Positions 8,501-15,218 of a DNA stretch of 35,345 nt are shown here, piece by piece (position 1 is the stretch's first letter; every line of letters begins with the position of its first letter). The translations under genes were made by a program, and so were the position numbers. The notes under the pieces were generated by a model. It was given only the letters and a program-made list of their open reading frames with translations. It had not been told where the DNA came from and ran no database searches. The stretch is from Planctomycetaceae bacterium. Its GTDB lineage: Bacteria > Planctomycetota > Planctomycetia > Planctomycetales > Planctomycetaceae. The stretch is from positions 1 to 35,345 of the forward strand of contig JAEUII010000454.1 of the NCBI GenBank assembly GCA_016795145.1, read 5' to 3'.

Positions 8501-9462
8501 AGGAGTTCGTAAAACGTGACGCCCAGAGAATAAACGTCCGTGCGATGATCAACGGGAATTCTGCTGGCCATCGCCTGCTCGGGACTCATGTAACGCAGAG
8601 TACCCAACAAGTCGCCGGTTGCGGTCAGACCCTGTTCTCCCTGGATCTGAGCCAGCCCAAAGTCTGTTATCCAGAGCGTGTCGCTGCGATCGATCAAAAG
8701 GTTCGATGGCTTGATGTCACGATGAATGATCTTCTGCGAATGGGCATAACTAAGTGCCTGAGCCGCCTGCTGCACCAGTTCCGCCGCATAGCGATAGCGA
8801 TCTGTCCCGGGGCCAAGCAGTTTCGCGTACACCCAGTCGTCTTCCGAGGGATCGGCATTGCCTTGCCTGCCGACGGATCCCGCGACAGGATCTGTTGAGG
8901 CCAGCTCGGTGTCTGACGCAGATCCGTTGAGCGTATTGATCGTGCCGACGACACGATCCAGACTAATGCCCTCGATCAGTTGCATCACCAGAAAATGATG
9001 ATGTCCTTCATGCGCAACAGAAACAAGACGCACGATGTTCGGGTGCGCCAGTCTTTCAATCACATGGGCTTCGTGACGAAATCGATCGAGGCGTCTGAGG
9101 TCGATACCGCCCGATGAAGGAAGGAATTTCAGCGCAACGCGATGCTCACTTTCGAAGTGGATCGCTTCATACACGATCCCCATTCCACCACGTCCGATTT
9201 CCCGAACAATGCGCCACGGTCCAAGCGTCTGCAGAATGGTCGATGAACCAAAACGATCCAGAGCGGCGACTCGGTCCGGACCGAAAGCCACTGCGTCCAC
9301 TGGCTGAAGGTCATCCGGGCCGACATCATTACGCTGCATTTCAGCTTCCGAAAATCTCCCGACTTCTCCCTGCTGCGGAATTCGAATCGCTTCAACAAAC
9401 GGAGGAAATTCATCCTCCGAGTCTTCCGAGTCTGCAGCTGTGTGTTCTGACTTTGCATCCAT
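5542..9462 (-). CDS. Membrane-anchored Ser/Thr protein kinase with WD40-like beta-propeller
   Basis: This is a 1306-residue protein. A Hanks-type kinase domain occupies about residues 83-390: glycine loop IGRGGMGIVYEA (89-100), ATP lysine K112, catalytic HRDIKPSN (247-254), DFG (267-269), and the SPEQA activation-segment end. All key residues are present, so it should be active. One hydrophobic segment (about 413-435, SLTAIITLLAVLVVGRLIFL) would anchor it in the membrane with the kinase inside. The outer part begins with a short coiled-coil-like stretch. It continues as about 700 residues of WD40/eukaryotic-propeller repeats (blocks such as VRFSPNGRRLAI, AWSPDSKLIAV, SWHPSGNYLI). It ends in a helical, TPR-like region (about 1180-1300). 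This is a typical planctomycete signalling architecture; the sensor input is unknown. The insert between the kinase lobes (about 175-215) is acidic and low in complexity. Confidence 0.92.
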   Translation of the reverse strand: MDAKSEHTAADSEDSEDEFPPFVEAIRIPQQGEVGRFSEAEMQRNDVGPDDLQPVDAVAFGPDRVAALDRFGSSTILQTLGPWRIVREIGRGGMGIVYEAIHFESEHRVALKFLPSSGGIDLRRLDRFRHEAHVIERLAHPNIVRLVSVAHEGHHHFLVMQLIEGISLDRVVGTINTLNGSASDTELASTDPVAGSVGRQGNADPSEDDWVYAKLLGPGTDRYRYAAELVQQAAQALSYAHSQKIIHRDIKPSNLLIDRSDTLWITDFGLAQIQGEQGLTATGDLLGTLRYMSPEQAMASRIPVDHRTDVYSLGVTFYELLCGQPAFAEDNRKELLRQVLFDEPTALKKRDSAIPVPLQIIVEKAMQKDPRQRYSTAGEMADDLFRFLNDSPIHAKRLPFWEPVLRWCRRNRMLAVSLTAIITLLAVLVVGRLIFLELKGQHEKTVSLLERTANAEQESKAFAQLREVSRYRQTGLSGLRDRIPLLDLQSSQLSESVRFELRNEWLSCMARADWSFTSSIPCGSPVAALSASGQLLAEFADPGDSERIMIRSLTGNSAVLCDGAHLNVKAMWFSQGSNFLIATDLESYWQIFRVSDGRKMFEIPQLAAGCDVCDETSQVVFWHVTPVVMLGSLSGQEATPSLQAHTIEVPALLVRFSPNGRRLAILDQLVSSQLSVMNTDDGRVIHRQSAGDAITVAWSPDSKLIAVPNQAGRILIRDAETTRVASTLDGNESKISGISWHPSGNYLITTSWTGETLLRHVWTGRVLVRSHESLDAVSFSDDGHRIGWRLKEGALRLAEWSEGEVLNLPWDSRNRTDVPAGVCFHPNGRIAAVFSLAGFQLFDLHSGSVLQRVPLVWTLAAEFSETGNELVVLTRSSIQRWPLVRSQIEASKGWTMRPPHIASIPFVQNGVLLNGGERAIVRHEQSQDLMTELRTSDGKFVRTVGESAYGLDVARSGSFIARRGWRADVAEVFDPVSSVKLAELHVGNGSVPSASLDGKYFVSSTLEQLQFWDTTSWKPAKTLKLDAPVVAANAAFHPRDRLMMLRMMPSRLGIVDPETRTVIARIDELEDYFSTSSSFSSDGDYFVEFSSDPGGVRVWNLAKMTQRLAANGLSWSSEVSDRSSNDEPAATADSERPLPPLEITMENHLVLTEAAIGELLAAVRQLTSGGRDPRLQNQVAWRLLIAPPELRDNVEALRLARLSNVQDPDNTAVRNTLALACYRNTLFAEAEQLLLRNLKASPRQELTMDLIILAMIASANGQPTTCQTYRVWAEQNYSDHPPVDDLTLRDTQYLFKELQQLAEDAK

Positions 9463-9768
9463 AGGATGTCAGCATAGCGACGGTAACCGGTGCCACTTCA
9501 AGGCCAGATTACATGATAGGGTATCTTTTCAAATATCCCGTCACTGGTCCCGTTTCCTGCGTTTGTTGTAATGAATTAAGAATCCACACAGCTTCTCCAG
9601 GGAAAGCCGTTCGCATCGGGCGATGAAATCGAGATTTACAACATCCCTACTGTGTACGGGAGCAAAGTGCAGGACGACTGTCCTCAATCGTTTGCGATGT
9701 CTGGAGCGATGAATCGCAGTGCAGCACTCAAGCAGTCATCACTACGTTTGAACCTGGGTTGTACTTGC
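9463..9768. other. Intergenic region between kinase start and comM end
   Basis: This 306-base stretch holds the upstream region of the leftward kinase gene. No credible gene is seen: short frames that cross it run on into comM in the wrong sense. Reading leftward, TTGAAA and TAATCT occur 15 bases apart (about 9506-9532), a poor match to a sigma-70 promoter. No clear terminator for comM is visible. Confidence 0.4.
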
Positions 9769-11343
9769 TCAGTGTTGCCAGTAATTTCGATCCAGAGTCC
9801 GGTAATTGATCGCTTCGCTGACGTGAACCGCTTCGATGTGATCGGATTCAGCGAGGTCGGCGATTGTACGGCTGATGCGCAGGATCTTGTCATGGGCTCG
9901 AGCGGAGAGACCCATGTCTTCCATGGCGTGTTTCAGCATCGCCTCGGCGTCAGGCCTCAACTGGCAGTACCTTCGAATTTGCTGAGGCTTCATCTTTCCG
10001 TTGACGCGGACTGACGCACCGCGAAATCGATCGGCCTGAAGTTTTCGAGCCACAAGGACTCGATCACGAATCTGCTGGCTGGACGTTCCATCGGCCCGGT
10101 CGGAAAGTTCGCGGAACGGAACCGGCGGTACTTCAATGTGAATATCGATGCGATCCAGAAGTGGTCCGCTGATTCGACTCAGGTAGCGTTCGATCTGCAT
10201 CGGATTGCAGGTACACTGTCGCTTCGGATCACCTCGAAAACCACACGGGCAGGGATTCATCGCGACCACGAGCATCACGTTTGCCGGAAAAGTCACACTT
10301 CCCATCGCTCTGGAAATTGTCACCGTCTGATCTTCAAGAGGCTGCCGCAGAACTTCGAGCGTTCGTCGATTGAACTCGGGCAACTCATCCAGAAACAAAA
10401 TCCCGTTGTGTGCCAGGCTGATTTCGCCGGGCTGAGGAATGCTGCCACCGCCAACGAGCCCCGCTTCGCTGATCGTGTGATGCGGCGCACGAAAGGGACG
10501 TCGCAGCATCAGGGGTTGTCCGGACTCCAGCAAAGCGACCGCGCTATAAATGCGAGTTGTTTCAAGACTTTCTTCGGGTTCAAGTTCCGGAAGGATCGTG
10601 CAGATTCGCTGTGAAAGCAAAGTCTTGCCGGTTCCTGGTGAGCCGATCATCAGGAGATGATGACATCCGGCCGCCGCCACCATCGCAGCACGCTTCGCCA
10701 GCTCCTGACCTTTCACGTCCACGTAGTCGATATCGTACCGGCCAAAATCCTCGCGAGCATTGTCCCAGCTGAAGACAACAGGATCCAGTGGCAGTTGTCC
10801 GGAAAGAAAGCCGACGGCTTCTGCAAGTGACGCGGCGGAAATCACATCGATCCCTTCAACCACTGCCGCCTCGCGAGCATTGCCAGCCGGAACGACAATG
10901 TGAGTCCTGCCGGAATCACGAGCCGCCAGGGCCATGGACAACACGCCTTTGACTGGACGCAAAGTCCCATCGAGGGCGAGTTCGCCGACGTAGACAACGC
11001 GGCGCCGGGGATCTTCTTCCACCTGGCCGTCAGCGATCAACAGTCCGAGTGCAATCGGCAGATCGAGTGACGCAGCATCCTTGGGAAGGTCGGCAGGAGA
11101 CAGGTTGATGACGACTCGATCATCGGGCCGATTGTAGCCGCTGTTCACTAAGGCCCGCTCGATCCGGTGAGTACTCTCCTTGACCGCCGCTTCCGCCAGT
11201 CCAACCAGAATCGTCTTTGGCAAAGCACATGGGGAAATATCCACTTCCACTTCAACAGCGCGTGCTTCAATTCCAAACAGCGTGTACGTGGCAAGTCGCG
11301 AGAGCATGACGGCGGATGTCCTGGGTGATGTTTCTTTTGTCAC
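9769..11343 (-). CDS. comM: YifB/ComM-family Mg-chelatase-like AAA ATPase
   Basis: This 524-residue protein (512 from the ATG at 11307) matches the YifB/ComM family. The N-terminal LSRLATYTLFGIEA leads into a Lon-protease-like fold domain (about residues 13-185). The Mg-chelatase AAA+ domain has Walker A GSPGTGKT (234-241) and Walker B ILFLDELPEF (about 315-324), followed by a cysteine cluster (NPCPCGFRGD, then CTCNP) and the C-terminal Mg-chelatase helical domain. ComM is a hexameric helicase that promotes branch migration during natural transformation in Vibrio; in most other bacteria its role is inferred. The frame opens with GTG at 11343, but family members usually begin at MLSRLATY, so the ATG at 11307 is the better start. 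It lies 99 bases downstream of the methyltransferase gene on the same strand. Confidence 0.93.
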   Translation of the reverse strand: MTKETSPRTSAVMLSRLATYTLFGIEARAVEVEVDISPCALPKTILVGLAEAAVKESTHRIERALVNSGYNRPDDRVVINLSPADLPKDAASLDLPIALGLLIADGQVEEDPRRRVVYVGELALDGTLRPVKGVLSMALAARDSGRTHIVVPAGNAREAAVVEGIDVISAASLAEAVGFLSGQLPLDPVVFSWDNAREDFGRYDIDYVDVKGQELAKRAAMVAAAGCHHLLMIGSPGTGKTLLSQRICTILPELEPEESLETTRIYSAVALLESGQPLMLRRPFRAPHHTISEAGLVGGGSIPQPGEISLAHNGILFLDELPEFNRRTLEVLRQPLEDQTVTISRAMGSVTFPANVMLVVAMNPCPCGFRGDPKRQCTCNPMQIERYLSRISGPLLDRIDIHIEVPPVPFRELSDRADGTSSQQIRDRVLVARKLQADRFRGASVRVNGKMKPQQIRRYCQLRPDAEAMLKHAMEDMGLSARAHDKILRISRTIADLAESDHIEAVHVSEAINYRTLDRNYWQH

Positions 11344-11442
11344 TCAGGGGAGTGTGAAACATTTCGCCTCCTCATGCAAACCACGGTCTCATGAAATCCA
11401 TGCGGTGCTTTGGCCTGCTTGGCGAATCCAGCCAATGCGCCG

Positions 11443-12843
11443 TCAGCGTGGCTGCAGCAGAAACAGTTCACGAGTTTCCGACAGGCGTTCCGAGCGAACG
11501 ACGCGAAACTGTGATTCAGCGCACTGAAGAAAGTGCTGGCTGGAATAATCTTCAAACACATCGCGGCGGTTCTGAAGAAGCTGCGCGACCAGAGGATCTG
11601 AGCGGTCAACCCACTCGAAGACGACGGTGGCATTCAGCTTGCGAAGCCATCGCATGACATCACTCAGCAGCAGATTGCTTCCAATCACAAGATGATGAAT
11701 CAGCGCGAGACACAGGACGAGATCCGGTTTCGATCGAGCTTCCAGCGTAGGTCTCTCGTTTCCGTTCCAGCCGATTGAAGGGCTGGGATCGGCAAGGTTG
11801 TAGACAATTGGCGTGATCTTCGAATTCCGCTCATCCCGAAGCCGGCAGTACAACTGATCGATCGTGAGATGATCTGCATCCATAGCCACCACCTGAGCAC
11901 CGCAGTCGGCCGCAATCCTTGAGTAGCGTCCCTGGTTGCATCCCATGTCCCAGACCGTTGATGGATTCAACGACATGCAGACGTCTCGAACGAATCGCTC
12001 CTTCACGACAGAATCATGAGCCACATGAGATGACGCAACGTTGTAGTCGGCCCAGGTTGATCCAGCAGGAGACCATCGCAGCTTCTGAACAATCCCTATG
12101 AGGCCATCAACGTTCTTTTGAATCATTGCTCGCTCAAAGCCGGATGATTCGAGCGACGTGCGTACAGGCTGGTGTTTCGACTGGCGCTGAAGGATTGCAT
12201 GGAGCCAGACATGAGTGAATGCGCCCGGCCGAAGCAGATCTCGCCATGACAGCATTCTTGCAAAATCAGCGACCGGAACACCCTCCGCAGAACCTCTGAG
12301 CCACGGCTGGAACGCGACGTTCTTCCAGGCCTGAAGCATCAGCGGGAAAAGAAACTGCTGGCAAAACTGTCGATAGCCATCCCACGCTTCACCCGGCATG
12401 AGACGCTCAATGGACGCAGTATCCATCAACAGCACGCGGCTGCCCTGAAATTGAAAATTCAGAGGCGTCGCATCCTTCAGAATACAGTCCTCAGCAAGAG
12501 CACCTTTCATCAGTTGCAGCTGGAGGAGGGCTGCATCCTTCAACATGGAGAAGCACCATTCCCATGGCCACGTCAGCAGACGCAGACGGCGATGCTCCAG
12601 CGCGGCAACGAAGCCGGAAGATGCCACCAGTGAATCAAATTCCGGAACGCGATGAGTTGCGACGATCGATTCGTTCTGAATCGCTTCCTTCCAGAATCGC
12701 TTCGAACTCACACATTCCCAGTTCGCAAGCGATCGTGCCGAGAGCGCTCTCAGCACATGCTGCTCATGATGAAACACGCGGGCATCACGATCACGGAATG
12801 AGCCGTTGGCAAAGCTAAGAGATTCCGAACTGAGTGACAGCAT
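11443..12843 (-). CDS. NoeA-like class I SAM-dependent methyltransferase
   Basis: This 466-residue two-part protein ends in a SAM methyltransferase domain (about 280-440). Its motif I is VWDMGCNQGRYSRIA (297-311), followed by an acidic post-I residue in VVAMDAD and motif IV in PDLVLCLALIHHL. The N-terminal half (about 20-250) carries ILKDATPLNFQFQGSRVLLMD; this pattern recurs in NoeA-like methyltransferases and hints at a kinase-like fold whose role is unknown. NoeA is a nodulation protein in rhizobia, but homologues in free-living bacteria have no settled substrate. The start is ATG at 12843. A 54-residue membrane protein is encoded 68 bases upstream on the same strand, and similar small proteins accompany this methyltransferase type elsewhere, so the pair probably acts together at the membrane or in envelope or glycan modification. 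The class is secure; the substrate is unknown. Confidence 0.82.
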   Translation of the reverse strand: MLSLSSESLSFANGSFRDRDARVFHHEQHVLRALSARSLANWECVSSKRFWKEAIQNESIVATHRVPEFDSLVASSGFVAALEHRRLRLLTWPWEWCFSMLKDAALLQLQLMKGALAEDCILKDATPLNFQFQGSRVLLMDTASIERLMPGEAWDGYRQFCQQFLFPLMLQAWKNVAFQPWLRGSAEGVPVADFARMLSWRDLLRPGAFTHVWLHAILQRQSKHQPVRTSLESSGFERAMIQKNVDGLIGIVQKLRWSPAGSTWADYNVASSHVAHDSVVKERFVRDVCMSLNPSTVWDMGCNQGRYSRIAADCGAQVVAMDADHLTIDQLYCRLRDERNSKITPIVYNLADPSPSIGWNGNERPTLEARSKPDLVLCLALIHHLVIGSNLLLSDVMRWLRKLNATVVFEWVDRSDPLVAQLLQNRRDVFEDYSSQHFLQCAESQFRVVRSERLSETRELFLLQPR

Positions 12844-12911
12844 TTTGGAATCTGCCCGCGGTGAAATTCGGCGTGAAGATCCAGCCGAAGCCTGAGATCA
12901 ATCGTGGTGAT

Positions 12912-13076
12912 CTAGTGAACGACATCGGTCGGAGGAGCGGCTGCTTTTGCTGCCCGAAGCGTTCGCCACCAATGACGAAAGAACACCATGATTCCTGCGG
13001 TTCCGCCAACAATTGCCTGAAGCAGGAGACTGCCTGAGCCTGGGTCAAGATATGCGAATTGAATGAGAGTATTCAC
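12912..13076 (-). CDS. Small single-pass membrane protein with YLDPGSGS motif
   Basis: This 54-residue frame is easy to miss because it starts with GTG (13076-13074) and is short. A G-rich stretch (GGGGTG) lies a few bases upstream as a possible ribosome site. The protein reads VNTLIQFAYLDPGSGS, then a hydrophobic, glycine-containing segment (LLLQAIVGGTAGIMVFF, about 17-33), then a basic tail (RHWWRTLRAAK). The YLDPGSGS-L-LQ-GG pattern is one I recognise from small conserved membrane proteins in planctomycetes and other bacteria, often beside NoeA-like methyltransferases. The stop is TAG at 12912-12914, 68 bases before the methyltransferase start, which implies one transcript. Function is unknown. 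Confidence comes from the motif, topology and neighbourhood. Confidence 0.72.
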   Translation of the reverse strand: MNTLIQFAYLDPGSGSLLLQAIVGGTAGIMVFFRHWWRTLRAAKAAAPPTDVVH

Positions 13077-13151
13077 GGCTGCACCCCAATTCTTCCCTGA
13101 AGCTTTTTGATCCGTTGTTTTTGAACAGGCGATTGCAGGCCTAGTCGCTTA

Positions 13152-13186
13152 ACCGAAATTGGTGCCGTTGGTTTCGGTAGTTTTTT
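13152..13186 (+). terminator. Intrinsic-terminator-like hairpin with no upstream gene
   Basis: ACCGAAA (13152-13158) pairs with TTTCGGT (13172-13178) across a 13-base loop and is followed by AG and six T residues on the plus strand. No plus-strand gene precedes it; it lies just outside a divergent gene. It could end a short untranslated RNA, attenuate a leader, or block upstream read-through. Confidence 0.45.
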
Positions 13187-13398
13187 GTTGTTCAGGAAAT
13201 TTCTCGGCGAAGTTCCAGGAGAGAACGTCCAAAGGCGAATTTCCGGCAACTAGACTTCATTGATTCACCCTTGAAACAGCAGACCGAAAGCAGGGGATGC
13301 TGTTTTGTCCAGACTTAGTGGTTTTTCGTGCCTTGACTGGAAGAGGCGCTGTCTCCGGCTACGATGTGGCTGGGAAGATTCTGTTGAGATTTCAAAAA

Positions 13399-13417
13399 TG
13401 GCCTTCATCAAAGGCCA
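13399..13417 (+). promoter_or_regulatory. Hairpin in the leader of the TraB-like gene
   Basis: TGGCCTT and AAGGCCA form a 7-base stem with a five-base loop, 48 bases before the ATG at 13465. No T-tract follows. It may stabilise the mRNA leader or be chance. Confidence 0.25.
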
Positions 13418-13464
13418 AGAGTTCTTGTCCACACCAGAGCTTAAATAGAGGACGTACTTCGACC

Positions 13465-14502
13465 ATGCAGCTGCGATCCGTCAGGCAGGCCTTTCGTACT
13501 GTTACCGCACTCGCGGTCCTGTTGGCAGTTTCCTTTGGATTCGCCGGGCCCGCTCAGGCTCAGCAGAAGTCCGCAAAAAAACAGGACTCAAAGCAGAAAG
13601 CGGACAAGCCAGAAAAGCCGGAACACGAGTACATCCGAATTCGGAAGAACGACAAGAATCTTGCGGTGGCACTGGAGACATCGATCATCACCTTCGAGGG
13701 GTCAAATACGTACCCCAATGCAAAGGTTGATCTGATCGGCGCGATTCATCTGGGCGAGCCGGAGTACTATCAGCAGCTGAATGAACTCTTCGAGAAGTAC
13801 GATGTACTTCTGTTCGAAGCAGTCATGCCGGAAGACGCCGTGAAGCAGGATCTTCGACCAGGTGGCGGCGAAGGTGCTCGCCGCAAGCCGCTGACTGACG
13901 AAGAGGAATGGACCGATGCCAAGGTCGGCTTCACTGCAATTTCAGTCCTTCAGGTTGGGATGAAGGATGCGCTGGGAATGGAGTTTCAGCTGACGGGTGT
14001 GGATTACACAAAGGACAACTTTGTGCACGCAGACATGACGGCCGAAGAGTTCGAAGCCTCGATGAAGGAACGCGGTGAGAGCTTTTCCGGAATGATGCTG
14101 AACGAAATGGGGAAGTCGATGGCGGCTCAGCAGAAGCAAAACCCGCTCGCCATGAACCTCGACATGATGATGTCTGCTTTGTCATCCGATCCAGGTTACC
14201 GCATGCGTCGCATCTTTGCTGTGCAACTGGCCAAAGGCGGCGAGGGCGATGCGTTTGCCAGCTTTGACGGTGCCTCAACAATCATTACGGAACGAAACAA
14301 GAAGTGTCTGTCCGTTATGGAGCGCGAACTGAAGAACGGCCATAAGAATATTGGCATCTTCTACGGCGCTGGACACTTCGCGGACATGGAAAAACGAATG
14401 GTGAATGAACACGGCTTCAAGCGCAAGGGAGAAGAGTGGATCGTTGCCTGGCACCTTCGAGATCCCAAGGAAGATACTGGCAAGAAGCCGGCTTCGAAGT
14501 AG
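13465..14502 (+). CDS. Secreted TraB/GumN-like protein
   Basis: This is a 345-residue protein. The ATG at 13465 is chosen because it opens a clear signal peptide (basic MQLRSVRQAFR, then a hydrophobic core, then AQA before QQ at about residue 32) and has GAGGA about ten bases upstream. After a lysine-rich linker (about 33-55), the body has the plan of the TraB/GumN/TIKI superfamily: VDLIGAIHLGEPEYYQQLNELFEKYDVLLFEAV (about 88-120) near the front and the GIFYGAGHFADMEKRM block near the end, each with the conserved Gly-His motifs. Some family members (TIKI) are metal-dependent proteases; for bacterial ones the activity is mostly unproven. It should be exported and periplasmic. A strong terminator at 14544 closes the gene, which appears monocistronic. 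Confidence 0.8.
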   Translation: MQLRSVRQAFRTVTALAVLLAVSFGFAGPAQAQQKSAKKQDSKQKADKPEKPEHEYIRIRKNDKNLAVALETSIITFEGSNTYPNAKVDLIGAIHLGEPEYYQQLNELFEKYDVLLFEAVMPEDAVKQDLRPGGGEGARRKPLTDEEEWTDAKVGFTAISVLQVGMKDALGMEFQLTGVDYTKDNFVHADMTAEEFEASMKERGESFSGMMLNEMGKSMAAQQKQNPLAMNLDMMMSALSSDPGYRMRRIFAVQLAKGGEGDAFASFDGASTIITERNKKCLSVMERELKNGHKNIGIFYGAGHFADMEKRMVNEHGFKRKGEEWIVAWHLRDPKEDTGKKPASK

Positions 14503-14543
14503 TTCTTCACGGACCTTCCACCGTACCGAAGACGGGACAAGAC

Positions 14544-14579
14544 AAAGGGACGGCCATGACGCCGTCCCTTTCTTATTTT
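14544..14579. terminator. Strong bidirectional-type intrinsic terminator
   Basis: AAAGGGACGGC (14544-14554) and GCCGTCCCTTT (14561-14571) form a perfect 11-base stem with a six-base loop, followed on the plus strand by CTTATTTT. It lies 41 bases after the TraB-like stop and one base before the stop of the convergent gene at 14573, so it probably serves both. Confidence 0.85.
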
Positions 14580-14998
14580 CCAGACATGAACTTCGAGTCA
14601 CCTTCTGGACGAAGGAGTCCAGCGGACGATTCAAAGAACTTCCGGCGCCGCCCGGTCAGCTGCTCCGGCTGGCTCGACTGTTCTTCCAGGTCATGCAGAT
14701 TCGCCTGGCAAACTCGACAGCCCACCGTCGTCAGATGAAACTCAATATAGTTTGAAGCGTCTCCGCTCAGGGTTCCCAGCAGGTAGCCACCAAGTTCGGA
14801 TCGCGTTGGACAGCTGAGCTTTCCGCGTTGCCAAACTTCGCCAATGGAGTTTCCGCCCTGATCGCGCTGGCGAATCACAGAGGCGACGCGATGGCGAAGT
14901 GCGGTGTCGTTCCGGAGCTGATTCTCGAATTCCGCCATCCGGTTTGCCGGAAGCAGTTCATCCAGCCACGCGACGACTTCACGGTCAGTCCACTGCAT
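14573..14998 (-). CDS. Putative zinc-binding anti-sigma-like or regulatory protein
   Basis: This 141-residue soluble protein is not assigned with certainty. It begins MQWTDREVVAWLDELLPANR, similar in style to the N-terminal helices of anti-sigma and zinc-finger regulators. It then has C63 (LSCPTRSELGGYLLG) and a cluster H88, C94, C97 (FHLTTVGCRVCQANLHDL), which would suit one bound metal. The spacing H-x5-C-x2-C differs from the classical H-x3-C-x2-C of zinc anti-sigma factors. No membrane segment is present, and the C-terminus is charged and probably disordered. The ATG at 14998 overlaps the end of the upstream 77-residue frame by 14 bases, which suggests translational coupling. No sigma gene is adjacent; the nearest is about 9 kb away. 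The coding call is fairly good; the function is a guess. Confidence 0.65.
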   Translation of the reverse strand: MQWTDREVVAWLDELLPANRMAEFENQLRNDTALRHRVASVIRQRDQGGNSIGEVWQRGKLSCPTRSELGGYLLGTLSGDASNYIEFHLTTVGCRVCQANLHDLEEQSSQPEQLTGRRRKFFESSAGLLRPEGDSKFMSGK

Positions 14999-15218
14999 TG
15001 TTCACCTCGTAAACCCAATTGGTCGATGCAAGGAGGCAGGTTGTCGATCCGCAGAACTGTGCGATGTTCGCAGTCTGCTCCTTGTCGGCAAAGCATATCT
15101 CGATTAGATTCGCCTTTTCCAGTGGTTTGCGGTGAGCAGCCAGGAACAGCGACTTTGAGAAGGACGGTATGTTCCATCCGTCCGGGGTTTTGAGAACGTG
15201 CAGTTTCGGTCGTTTCAC
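14985..15218 (-). CDS. Small conserved-looking protein of unknown function (77 aa)
   Basis: This 77-residue frame starts with GTG at 15218 and reads MKRPKLHVLKTPDGWNIPSF, continuing with a hydrophobic helix-prone middle and IEICFADKEQTANIAQF. The composition is protein-like, with balanced charge and aromatic residues. The stop at 14985-14987 overlaps the start of the next gene by 14 bases, a coupling arrangement that supports both. Its 5' end overlaps the GTG start of the divergent GNAT gene by 21 bases, which is unusual. I do not recognise a named family. It may form a two-protein regulatory unit with the zinc-cluster protein. Confidence 0.55.
   Translation of the reverse strand: MKRPKLHVLKTPDGWNIPSFSKSLFLAAHRKPLEKANLIEICFADKEQTANIAQFCGSTTCLLASTNWVYEVNNAVD

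Larger units (their letters stand above)
13077..13464. other. Intergenic region between divergent genes with terminator-like hairpin
   Basis: This 388-base stretch lies between the leftward small membrane protein and the rightward TraB-like gene. The downstream frame extends left to an ATG at 13297, but the signal peptide begins at 13465, so the extension is not expected to be coding. The stretch holds an intrinsic-terminator-like hairpin (13152-13186) and a 7-base stem (13399-13405 with 13411-13417) in the likely 5' leader. No other gene is seen. Confidence 0.5.

Noticed and set aside
9652..10014. Rightward 120-residue frame
   Set aside because: Most of it is antisense to the conserved C-terminus of ComM, and the rest shows no start signal.
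12815..13048. Leftward 77-residue frame across the small membrane-protein gene
   Set aside because: It overlaps the 54-residue YLDPGSGS frame in another phase and the methyltransferase start, and its sequence has no motif or membrane segment.
13297..13464. Longer N-terminus for the TraB-like protein
   Set aside because: The extension would place the signal peptide inside the protein, and the ATG at 13465 has a ribosome site.
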